From CBFDBT01 sp965603115 (lineage in GTDB: Bacteria > Pseudomonadota > Alphaproteobacteria > Sphingomonadales > Kordiimonadaceae): a stretch of DNA of 6,411 nucleotides. Within the stretch, counting starts at the first letter, position 1. Each line of letters starts with the position of its first letter. The stretch covers positions 1 through 6,411 of the forward strand of contig CBFDBT010000161.1 in the NCBI GenBank assembly GCA_965603115.1, written 5' to 3'. The translations under genes and the position numbers were made by a program. The notes beneath the pieces are model-generated. The model was given only the letters and a program-made list of their open reading frames with translations, was not told the origin of the DNA and ran no database searches. Positions 1 through 5,729 of the stretch are shown here, piece after piece.

Positions 1-523
1 CAATGATGGCAGCTATGGGTAAAAAGCCTAAGCCCATGCACAACATTTTCTCGTCGCTATCGGCGTCGGTAATTATCGTCACACGCGTAGCCTCTGACCC
101 TGTGCCAGCCGTTGTTGGTATAGCAATGATGGGCAAACCTGCTTCATCTACTATGCGTGGAACTTTATAGTCAGCCATGTCGCCACCAAGCGGCGCCAAG
201 ATTGCGATAGCCTTAGCGCTGTCGATTGCACTACCGCCGCCTAAGGCTATTACGCTATCATAGCCACCCTTTCGTGCAATTTTCACAGCGGGTATTATGG
301 AAGCTTCTGTCGGCTCGGGCATGGTCTCGGTGAAAATATCGGAGTTAATGTCCGCACGGCTTAAAAGGTCTGTTAGCTGATTGACATAACCCAGGCTTTC
401 CATAACTTTATCTGTAATAATATAGGGTCTAGAACTACCAATAGCCTTTAGGATATGTGGCAATTTAGCGAGGGACCCGCCGCCGATTTCCATTAGTTTT
501 GGCAGTGCAATAGTATGGGACAT
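1..523 (-). CDS. Iron-containing alcohol dehydrogenase, N-terminal part (runs off left edge)
   Basis: Group III (iron-dependent) NAD(P)-linked alcohol dehydrogenases interconvert alcohols and aldehydes or ketones in the cytoplasm. The 174 codons present cover the Rossmann-like nucleotide-binding half of a family that is usually about 380 residues long. Visible hallmarks are MEIGGGSLAKL (about 11-21), the dinucleotide-binding GGGSAIDSAKA (95-105), IPTTAGTGSEAT (135-146), and the ITD...EKM segment followed by FLPIAAII at the edge. The metal-binding Asp and His ligands lie in the missing C-terminal part, so iron binding cannot be checked. The ATG at 523 has a weak SD (TTAGG) 6 nt upstream and gives the normal family N-terminus. 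It is the last visible gene of the minus-strand block, 46 nt behind the DUF2892 gene. The substrate cannot be told from this half. Family call is firm; membership of the same operon is inferred. Confidence 0.93.
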   Translation of the reverse strand, partial: MSHTIALPKLMEIGGGSLAKLPHILKAIGSSRPYIITDKVMESLGYVNQLTDLLSRADINSDIFTETMPEPTEASIIPAVKIARKGGYDSVIALGGGSAIDSAKAIAILAPLGGDMADYKVPRIVDEAGLPIIAIPTTAGTGSEATRVTIITDADSDEKMLCMGLGFLPIAAII

Positions 524-569
524 TTTATACCTAAGGGTTGTTAGCAGAGGTTATAAAAACTAGCAGGCC

Positions 570-779
570 TTATTCGACAACTTTGTCACATTTTGATTTC
601 ATACCAAATTTTTTCATTACTATTGTTGGTATGCAAAAGTTTGTGAAAGAGCTTTGCATCATATTAGCACCAATAAAAACTGTGAACCATACCCAGTTTG
701 GATGCACATAGTGTGTTAGTGCCAAGGATACTAAAATCATTGTTCCTGCAAATAAGAATAATGCACTTTCTCTGGTCAT
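570..779 (-). CDS. Small DUF2892 / YgaP-like two-TM membrane protein
   Basis: A 69-residue inner-membrane protein of the DUF2892 (YgaP transmembrane domain) type. Two hydrophobic segments (about 6-23 and 28-45) are joined by a short HPNW turn. They are followed by the family-typical stretch GANMMQSSFTNFC (37-49) and a basic tail with a second Cys (C64). In other proteins this domain may stand alone or be fused to a rhodanese domain; no rhodanese is present here. A longer reading from a TTG at 794 is possible, but that codon overlaps the strong SD GAGGGG (787-792), which sits 7 nt before the ATG at 779, so 779 is the better start. It lies 39 nt after the beta-barrel gene and 46 nt before the dehydrogenase, in the same direction. 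The family's biochemical role is poorly known, and no function is assigned beyond a membrane accessory protein. Confidence 0.85.
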   Translation of the reverse strand: MTRESALFLFAGTMILVSLALTHYVHPNWVWFTVFIGANMMQSSFTNFCIPTIVMKKFGMKSKCDKVVE

Positions 780-786
780 TATAAAT

Positions 787-792
787 CCCCTC
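787..792 (-). promoter_or_regulatory. Ribosome binding site of the DUF2892 gene
   Basis: GAGGGG on the minus strand, 7 nt before the ATG at 779. It decides the start: the competing upstream TTG (792-794) overlaps this SD and has no SD of its own at a proper distance. Confidence 0.75.
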
Positions 793-818
793 AAATGTTA
801 GATAGTAAAGTTAAAAGT

Positions 819-2111
819 TTAAAAGCCATACCGCAAACGGATATAAGCATTGTTCGATTTTTTAAATTGGCCAAAAAAGCTGTTATTCTTTTTTCCAAAA
901 AAGAAATTGGCCCCCATAGTGTACGTCCAGGCATCGTTCAGTCGATGAGATACTGTAGGTCGTAGGTAGATATCATTATCACTCGGGCTATAAAAGGTAA
1001 AGAGCGACCAATTGGTGTTATCTTGATTTGTCCTATAGGTAGAGCGCAAGGTCAAGAGGTGCCGTTCTTTATTTGGAACAAGATCTCTTGCTATGCCGCT
1101 GCTTAGCATAGCCGAAACAACAGTGTTATAGTTGGCGATATGCTCAAGGTAATATTGGCCAGATAGTGTAAGGTTTTTCACTAATTCCTGCTCATAGCCT
1201 ATTAAAAACTTGAGCTGCCCATTGATGAAAGCGGTGTTTTGATCGGGTAAACTATCTTGGTAGCCTACTTCAGCATTAAAAAGCCCTTTACCAAGAGGGC
1301 GCATAATACTGGCGCCGTAAGTTTGGGTTCTAGAAAAAGTGGGAGCCCCAAGGGGGCTGATAGCTATAGGGGTTCCTGAGTAGCCGCGGTAGCCATAAAG
1401 GGCATATTCAGTGCCGCTCTTTTGTACTTTAAATCGGGCAGCGAGCTCACCGCGCAGTAGGCCTTTGTCAGGTTCGGTTGCTGTAAAGGCAGGGGCGATG
1501 TTTTGGCCTAGCTGCGGAGAAAAGAATGAAAACCGCTCACCATTTATGTAAGTATCTGGTGCAAATATTGGTGTCCAAACCAAATTCAAGCTCATGTCAT
1601 TTTTGTACCAAGAGGTTTTAATGCTGTTAGAGGCCCCCTTGAGATATTCATCTGTCTGCCCAGAAAAGAAGGCCTGCCAGTTTTTACTGAATTGGTCATT
1701 AATGAATAGAAAGTCGCCTGTGCCCCACGTCAGAACTTGGCGTCCAACTTTGAGGTCGATGGCATTGGTGATGGGTAGGCTTAGGGTCAAGTCGCGAACA
1801 TTGGCCCTTAAATTACTTGTAACACCATCATACCATCCGTCAGCTTTCAAGCTAACAGCGGCACTGCCAAGATCATGAGAGGTTTCTATGCGAAAACGTA
1901 GATCACCGAGTGTAGTGTTGGTGCCATCGAGGGCTGGATCATTTTGTAGCCGAAAGCCATAAGCCCCTTCGACAAAACCATGCCACTCTAAGCCAGATTT
2001 TTCACCATCACCCCAATCATCACCCCAATCATCATCTTGAGCCAGAACTGGGCTTGAGATGGCTAATGCAACAGCAAAGACTAGCTGATTAATATGGGAT
2101 GGTTTTTTCAT
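819..2111 (-). CDS. Outer-membrane beta-barrel protein (DUF1302-like) linked to the RND exporter
   Basis: A predicted 430-residue outer-membrane protein. A Sec signal peptide (MKKPSHINQ, then LVFAVALAISSPVLA) is probably cleaved after A24. A short acidic, Trp-containing tail follows (two DDWG units, about 27-34), then alternating polar/hydrophobic strands rich in Tyr, Phe and Trp to the end. The last residues AYIRLRYGF end in Phe, as expected of a BAM-recognised beta-signal. The segment GRQVLTWGTGDFLF (about 123-136) resembles the GRQ..xWG motif of DUF1302-type barrels found near RND genes. It follows the LolA-like gene by 2 nt (stop TAG, then GCATG), implying coupled translation. An in-frame ATG at 2132 would overlap the previous gene by 19 nt, lacks an SD and spoils the signal peptide, so 2111 is preferred. 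Likely the outer-membrane partner of the exporter; pore versus receptor role is unknown. Barrel call is strong; exact family moderate. Confidence 0.82.
   Translation of the reverse strand: MKKPSHINQLVFAVALAISSPVLAQDDDWGDDWGDGEKSGLEWHGFVEGAYGFRLQNDPALDGTNTTLGDLRFRIETSHDLGSAAVSLKADGWYDGVTSNLRANVRDLTLSLPITNAIDLKVGRQVLTWGTGDFLFINDQFSKNWQAFFSGQTDEYLKGASNSIKTSWYKNDMSLNLVWTPIFAPDTYINGERFSFFSPQLGQNIAPAFTATEPDKGLLRGELAARFKVQKSGTEYALYGYRGYSGTPIAISPLGAPTFSRTQTYGASIMRPLGKGLFNAEVGYQDSLPDQNTAFINGQLKFLIGYEQELVKNLTLSGQYYLEHIANYNTVVSAMLSSGIARDLVPNKERHLLTLRSTYRTNQDNTNWSLFTFYSPSDNDIYLRPTVSHRLNDAWTYTMGANFFFGKKNNSFFGQFKKSNNAYIRLRYGF
2009..2032 (-). repeat. 12-bp tandem duplication encoding DDWG-DDWG
   Basis: Two perfect head-to-tail copies of CACCCCAATCAT (2009-2020 and 2021-2032, plus-strand reading). 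They lie in frame within the barrel gene just after the predicted signal-peptide cleavage site and encode two consecutive Asp-Asp-Trp-Gly units. Copy number could vary by slippage without shifting the frame. Confidence 0.9.
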
Positions 2112-2113
2112 GC

Positions 2114-2917
2114 CTATTTTCTTTTCAACCATTCACGTGGCGGTGTGCGCAAGCTGCGCTCACTAAATACGCTTGTTGGTAGGCCGAGGTCATATTTAAT
2201 GAAGCGAAATTCCAGTGTGGTTTTACCGCCTGATTTCAGGTCTTCCACTTGTGATTTTATCACGGTGGGATATCCCTGAATAACTTTGGTCTCTAAGCTT
2301 TGAATGCGGCGATAAATAGCGCCTTGATCATCAGTATATTCCACTTTGGATGGCAACATTGTTGCTTTGTCTATCCACACCTGAAAGCTTTTAAATTCGA
2401 CAGTTTCTGGTTTTTTTGGTGTAGCTTCAATGAGGTAGTGTGTGTCAGTTGTTTCTAGGAGCTTGAAAGTATCTTCCTTTAAATTGCGTCCTGAAATATC
2501 TTCATACATAAAGTGAGAGCCAACAAAAGATGTGCGCTTGTCACCTGCTGAAATGCGCTTTACGAGGTCAAGACCCGGAAGGTAAAGCCAACGGTCATCA
2601 TCACTTTCTATATGTTTTGCCACACGAAATACAGTGCCTCTCACATCCGATGGGCGAGAGAAAAACACCAAATAATCTTGGTCTCCGCCGGGCGTGACAT
2701 GTTTGCGCAGAACTGTAAATTGGCGAATTTGTTGCCGGCCTTGGTCGTCAACAATGGTCATACGTGCAGTGGTTCTGCCATCTACTCCAGGGTACATCGC
2801 TGCGATATTAGCTTTGCCAACGATGATGTCAGCATCTGTGTCATCGACAGATTGTGCGGTAACGCTAGGTGCTATGAAAAATAGGGATGTAAGTATCAAG
2901 CTAAGATATTTACGCAT
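2114..2917 (-). CDS. LolA-like periplasmic protein (outer membrane lipoprotein-sorting protein family)
   Basis: A 267-residue secreted protein of the LolA-like family (PF17131 type), which has the LolA/LolB half-barrel fold thought to carry acyl chains or lipids across the periplasm. A signal peptide (MRKYLSLILTSLFFIAPSVTA, about 1-21) lacks a lipobox Cys, and the protein contains no Cys at all, so it should be soluble. The family signature is clear: DDRWLYLPGLDLVKR (107-121), SAGDKRTSFVGSHF (123-136), then YEDISGR (138-144), with a later VWIDKATMLPSKVEY (180-194). The ATG at 2917 has an AAAGGG SD 7 nt upstream that lies in the last codons of the exporter gene, whose stop is 4 nt away. This is not the housekeeping LolA: it is longer than the usual ~200 residues and sits between an RND pump and a barrel. 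Probable role: passing the exporter's cargo toward the outer membrane (inference). Confidence 0.88.
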   Translation of the reverse strand: MRKYLSLILTSLFFIAPSVTAQSVDDTDADIIVGKANIAAMYPGVDGRTTARMTIVDDQGRQQIRQFTVLRKHVTPGGDQDYLVFFSRPSDVRGTVFRVAKHIESDDDRWLYLPGLDLVKRISAGDKRTSFVGSHFMYEDISGRNLKEDTFKLLETTDTHYLIEATPKKPETVEFKSFQVWIDKATMLPSKVEYTDDQGAIYRRIQSLETKVIQGYPTVIKSQVEDLKSGGKTTLEFRFIKYDLGLPTSVFSERSLRTPPREWLKRK

Positions 2918-2921
2918 GAGG

Positions 2922-5495
2922 TTACCCTTTCTCGGTTTGTGAGGTTGGTTTGGCAGAGGGAAATAGGCGTTCGCGCAGTAAATACATGAGTACTGGCAAT
3001 AATAGCAAAGTAACGAGGCCAGAGAGGGCCATAATACTGGCTAGAAATACACCTACAGTGATGTATGGAACAAGTGGAGCAAAAAGAAGTGGTGTAAAGC
3101 CAAGTGCTATTACAAGGGTATTGCGACTGATGGCCCGTGACGGCTCTTGAAACATATGGCGCATAGTTGCCATAAAATCACCTGTTTTTCTATAGATGGA
3201 GCGTGTATGGTCAACAAAATGAATAGCAAAGTCAACCGATAGGCCAAGGGTTAATGAAGAGAGTACAGCTATTGGCATATCGTAATCCTTACCTACCCAG
3301 CCGATCAGGCCATAGATGAGTGTAATGGTAAAGACCAGCGGTACCATTGCAAGCAGCCCAAAAACCACTGACCTGAATAAAAACACCATCATAATTAAAA
3401 CAATTACAAAGGCTGAGGCAAGGCTGTCGAGCATGCCGTCTACCATTGTATTTTGCCAGATAACATTGAGATAGGCTTTGCCGCCCCAGTCCATCGTGAT
3501 ACCTGCAGGCAAGGGGTTATCGGCAACATAAGCTGTGATAAAGTCCATGGCCCTGCTCATGTTTTTATTGTCACCACTGGTCAACTGCAGCCAAAATATT
3601 GTATTGCGGTAATCTGGCGTAACAAAATGCCATAAATCATTGGGTCGGTGCGAACTTTGGTATTGTAGCAAGACTTGCGATACCCCACTGGCACTGGTTG
3701 GAGAGAGATAGTCTTTATCGTCTCCTCCACGCAACTCTCTGTTCACAGTTTTGACAATTTGGGACAAGCTATTGCTTTTGCCAACAGTTCCGCTGCGCCC
3801 AAGTGCGTCTTCCATAGCATCTAAATATGAAAGAATTTCGGGCTTTAGGAAAATCCGACTTTCTTCTTGTATTGTTTCAAGGCCATTTAGTATTGCCTCT
3901 AATGCATCAATGTTGGCAACATCCGCATCAAACAGCGCATCATCAATGGTAGTGATGCGGTTCGATAGACTTTGGGCTAACGGGTCATCCATTTGGATGT
4001 TAACCCAGTGAGCGCTTATGTCACGGCCTTCAGCGGCTTCAGTTCGGATGATATCTGAAGCAAAGCTATTGATTTTATTTATGTAAGCCTGATCATTATC
4101 TGAATGAAAGGCCAGATAGGCGTAATAGGTGCCAGCAAAGTGCCTATTCAGGGCTTTATCTGCAATACGTATTTCGTGGTCCTTTTTAAACCAGTTAATC
4201 GGATTGTCGTTAATTTCGATTTTAGTAATGCCAACCATAGAAAAGGCGAATAAAGTAATAAAGACTGTAAGGACTGTTCGTGGCCTACCAAAAGCTAAGG
4301 TTTTAATGCGAGCAAGACCCTTATCAATCATGCCTGCACCCTCGCTGTCATGGTGATCCTTTTGCAGTGAATCTAGAGCCTTAGGGGACATGCGCACGAC
4401 ATAAGCTGGAATAAGCACCATAGTGAGCGCAAAGGCGAGCATGATACCAAAGCTTACAAAAGCACCAAAGACCTGTACGGGAGGAATGGGTGTGAGCGTA
4501 AGGGAGAGAAAACCAGCGGTCGAGGTGACAGACGTGAATAACATTGGCCTATAGAGGTTAGTCATAACCCCATGAATGACAGTTTTTACATCTTCACCAG
4601 GTTTGTAACGATCAGAAAATTCTGACATGATATGAACGCTATCTACCACGGCAATCGGCATTAAGAAGATAGCTATCATTGATGATAATATGTGAACCGA
4701 AAAGCCTAAGCCTATCAAAAGTCCCATGGTTGATATTACGGTTGCCAAAGCCAGCAACATTGGTGCTATTATAAAGGGAATGTTACGGAAAAAGACCCAT
4801 AGAAGGATGAAAATCATCAAGCCCGCTAGAGGCGCGGATATACCCATTTGGACAAACATTTCGTAACCAAACTGATCTTCAGCGATGGGCAGACCAGTTA
4901 GAAAATACTTATCGCCATTGGTGCTTTGCGGAAAATATGTCCTGATTTGTTCAGCAATGATATAGCTCTGCTTTTTGTCGACAACAGGGATATAAATGGC
5001 CGCAGCTTTGCCGTCCTCTGCGACAAGCGAATTTTCCAGCATAGGCAGGCGGTGGACGGCTACCTTGATGGCCTCGGCTTCGGCTGCATTGGTAGGGGGC
5101 GTAGACATAAGCCACTCAAAGCGTATCGTGCCGATGCCTTCTTGCGATATATTATCAACCTCGCTTAAACTCATAACATCTTGTGATAATACGCCATCGA
5201 TTTTAAGGATGTTCCGCGTTAGTTCGTGTATCGCTTTTAGGGAAGTGACATTATAAATGCCATCTTTGTGTGTTTCATTGGTTACGCCAACGACAATAGA
5301 ATCTCTAAGATTAAATTCGTTTTTGACGGTGTTGTGAAACATTCGCGAGGGATTATCAGCCGGCAGCATGCTCTCTGGGTCTGTATCAATATTTATATTT
5401 GGAATCATGGCGCCAAGGGCCACCACCATTATGAGGGTGCCTAGATATATAGTTTTTGGGTGTTTAATCACCCAATGGAAAAAGCGGTGTATCAT
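2922..5495 (-). CDS. MMPL/RND-superfamily exporter (COG1033 type)
   Basis: An 857-residue inner-membrane transporter with the duplicated RND layout of two halves, each being TM, large periplasmic loop, then five TMs. TM1 is about 16-32, loop 1 about 33-218, TM2-6 about 219-366, TM7 about 405-423, loop 2 about 424-688, TM8-12 about 689-839. Probable proton-relay acids sit in TM4 (MPIAVVDSVHIM, D285) and TM10 (LGLSVDFAIHF, D755), each followed by a His. These patterns are typical of MMPL/HpnN-like exporters that move lipids rather than of tripartite AcrB-type pumps; no periplasmic adaptor gene is nearby. The ATG at 5495 is chosen because AAGGG stands 7 nt upstream and it gives the compact MIHRFFHWVIKHP start. 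The ATG at 5537 has no SD and lies in the operator-like palindrome. It is the first gene of the operon; cargo unknown. Confidence 0.92.
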   Translation of the reverse strand: MIHRFFHWVIKHPKTIYLGTLIMVVALGAMIPNINIDTDPESMLPADNPSRMFHNTVKNEFNLRDSIVVGVTNETHKDGIYNVTSLKAIHELTRNILKIDGVLSQDVMSLSEVDNISQEGIGTIRFEWLMSTPPTNAAEAEAIKVAVHRLPMLENSLVAEDGKAAAIYIPVVDKKQSYIIAEQIRTYFPQSTNGDKYFLTGLPIAEDQFGYEMFVQMGISAPLAGLMIFILLWVFFRNIPFIIAPMLLALATVISTMGLLIGLGFSVHILSSMIAIFLMPIAVVDSVHIMSEFSDRYKPGEDVKTVIHGVMTNLYRPMLFTSVTSTAGFLSLTLTPIPPVQVFGAFVSFGIMLAFALTMVLIPAYVVRMSPKALDSLQKDHHDSEGAGMIDKGLARIKTLAFGRPRTVLTVFITLFAFSMVGITKIEINDNPINWFKKDHEIRIADKALNRHFAGTYYAYLAFHSDNDQAYINKINSFASDIIRTEAAEGRDISAHWVNIQMDDPLAQSLSNRITTIDDALFDADVANIDALEAILNGLETIQEESRIFLKPEILSYLDAMEDALGRSGTVGKSNSLSQIVKTVNRELRGGDDKDYLSPTSASGVSQVLLQYQSSHRPNDLWHFVTPDYRNTIFWLQLTSGDNKNMSRAMDFITAYVADNPLPAGITMDWGGKAYLNVIWQNTMVDGMLDSLASAFVIVLIMMVFLFRSVVFGLLAMVPLVFTITLIYGLIGWVGKDYDMPIAVLSSLTLGLSVDFAIHFVDHTRSIYRKTGDFMATMRHMFQEPSRAISRNTLVIALGFTPLLFAPLVPYITVGVFLASIMALSGLVTLLLLPVLMYLLRERLFPSAKPTSQTEKG
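2925..2930 (-). promoter_or_regulatory. Ribosome binding site of the LolA-like gene, inside the exporter gene's end
   Basis: AAAGGG on the minus strand, 7 nt before the ATG at 2917. It lies in the last sense codons of the exporter gene (stop TAA at 2922-2924), so ribosomes finishing the exporter arrive on top of it. This supports coupled, stoichiometric translation. Confidence 0.65.
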
Positions 5496-5502
5496 GTAGA
5501 AA

Positions 5503-5507
5503 CCCTT
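5503..5507 (-). promoter_or_regulatory. Ribosome binding site of the exporter gene
   Basis: AAGGG on the minus strand with a 7-nt spacer to the ATG at 5495. It favours this start over the in-frame ATG at 5537, which has only AT-rich sequence and no SD ahead of it. Confidence 0.7.
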
Positions 5508-5527
5508 AAAGTGAATAGTGCTTGTTA

Positions 5528-5551
5528 ATATATTCATAAATCTGAATATAT
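5528..5551. promoter_or_regulatory. Operator-like perfect inverted repeat upstream of the exporter operon
   Basis: ATATATTCA (5528-5536), a 6-nt spacer, then TGAATATAT (5543-5551): nine perfectly complementary positions per arm. It lies 33-56 nt before the exporter ATG, directly downstream of the candidate -10 box, so a bound protein would cover the transcription start. The length and spacing fit a dimeric helix-turn-helix repressor such as a TetR-family protein. That assignment is inference, and no regulator gene is in the window. Confidence 0.6.
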
Positions 5552-5552
5552 G

Positions 5553-5579
5553 ATTATTCTAATTTATGACCTTTGTCAA
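5553..5579 (-). promoter_or_regulatory. Candidate sigma-70 promoter of the exporter operon
   Basis: On the minus strand, TTGACA (5574-5579, exact -35 consensus) is followed after 15 nt by AATAAT (5553-5558, 5 of 6 matches to the -10 consensus). The short spacer is a weakness; the weaker TAATCA at 17 nt is the alternative. Initiation would fall near 5546, inside the inverted repeat, leaving a leader of about 50 nt. Confidence 0.45.
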
Positions 5580-5642
5580 CATTGTTTTTACCATTAGGTT
5601 AAATTCAGAGATATATACTCATATTTATTAGAGTCTAGAAAG

Positions 5643-5670
5643 TTGTCTAAAAGGGATTTTTATATATATT
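5643..5670 (+). promoter_or_regulatory. Candidate sigma-70 promoter of the substrate-binding protein gene
   Basis: TTGTCT (5643-5648, 4 of 6 to -35) and TATATT (5665-5670, 5 of 6 to -10) are separated by 16 nt. This would start transcription near 5677, about 50 nt before the ATG at 5730. The region is so AT-rich that chance -10 matches are common. Confidence 0.35.
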
Positions 5671-5729
5671 ACTTAGGACAGCCTTAAAAAGATTGGTTGT
5701 CGTTCGTTTTAACTAAGGACTTATCTACT

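Noticed and set aside
524..556. Possible hairpin between the DUF2892 and dehydrogenase genes (TTATAACC pairing with GGTATAA on the minus strand)
   Set aside because: Only about 7 AT-rich pairs with a bulge and a 17-nt loop, and no T-run. Too weak for a terminator; at most it could mask the dehydrogenase SD.
780..794. TTG start at 794 for the DUF2892 protein
   Set aside because: The added codons overlap the SD (GAGGGG) of the better ATG at 779.
2112..2132. Longer barrel-protein start at the ATG at 2132
   Set aside because: It would overlap the LolA-like gene by 19 nt, lacks an SD and adds a charged stretch before an already normal signal peptide.
1594..5256. Plus-strand open frames of 60-94 codons opposite the exporter, LolA-like and barrel genes
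   Set aside because: They lie fully antisense to well-supported genes and their translations show no recognisable domain; they are shadow frames.
2922..5495. Tripartite AcrB-type drug efflux pump
   Set aside because: The protein is about 857 residues rather than ~1050, has the COG1033-type TM10 motif (SVDFAIH), and no membrane-fusion adaptor or TolC-like gene is adjacent.
5496..5537. Longer exporter start at the ATG at 5537 (14 extra residues)
   Set aside because: No SD precedes it, the ATG lies inside the palindrome, and the extra residues give no useful topology. The ATG at 5495 has AAGGG at a 7-nt spacing.
5608..5620. GAGATATATACTC, a near-palindrome in the divergent region
   Set aside because: Symmetry fails inside the arms; the match is only GAG/CTC around a TATATA core, which is expected by chance in such AT-rich DNA.
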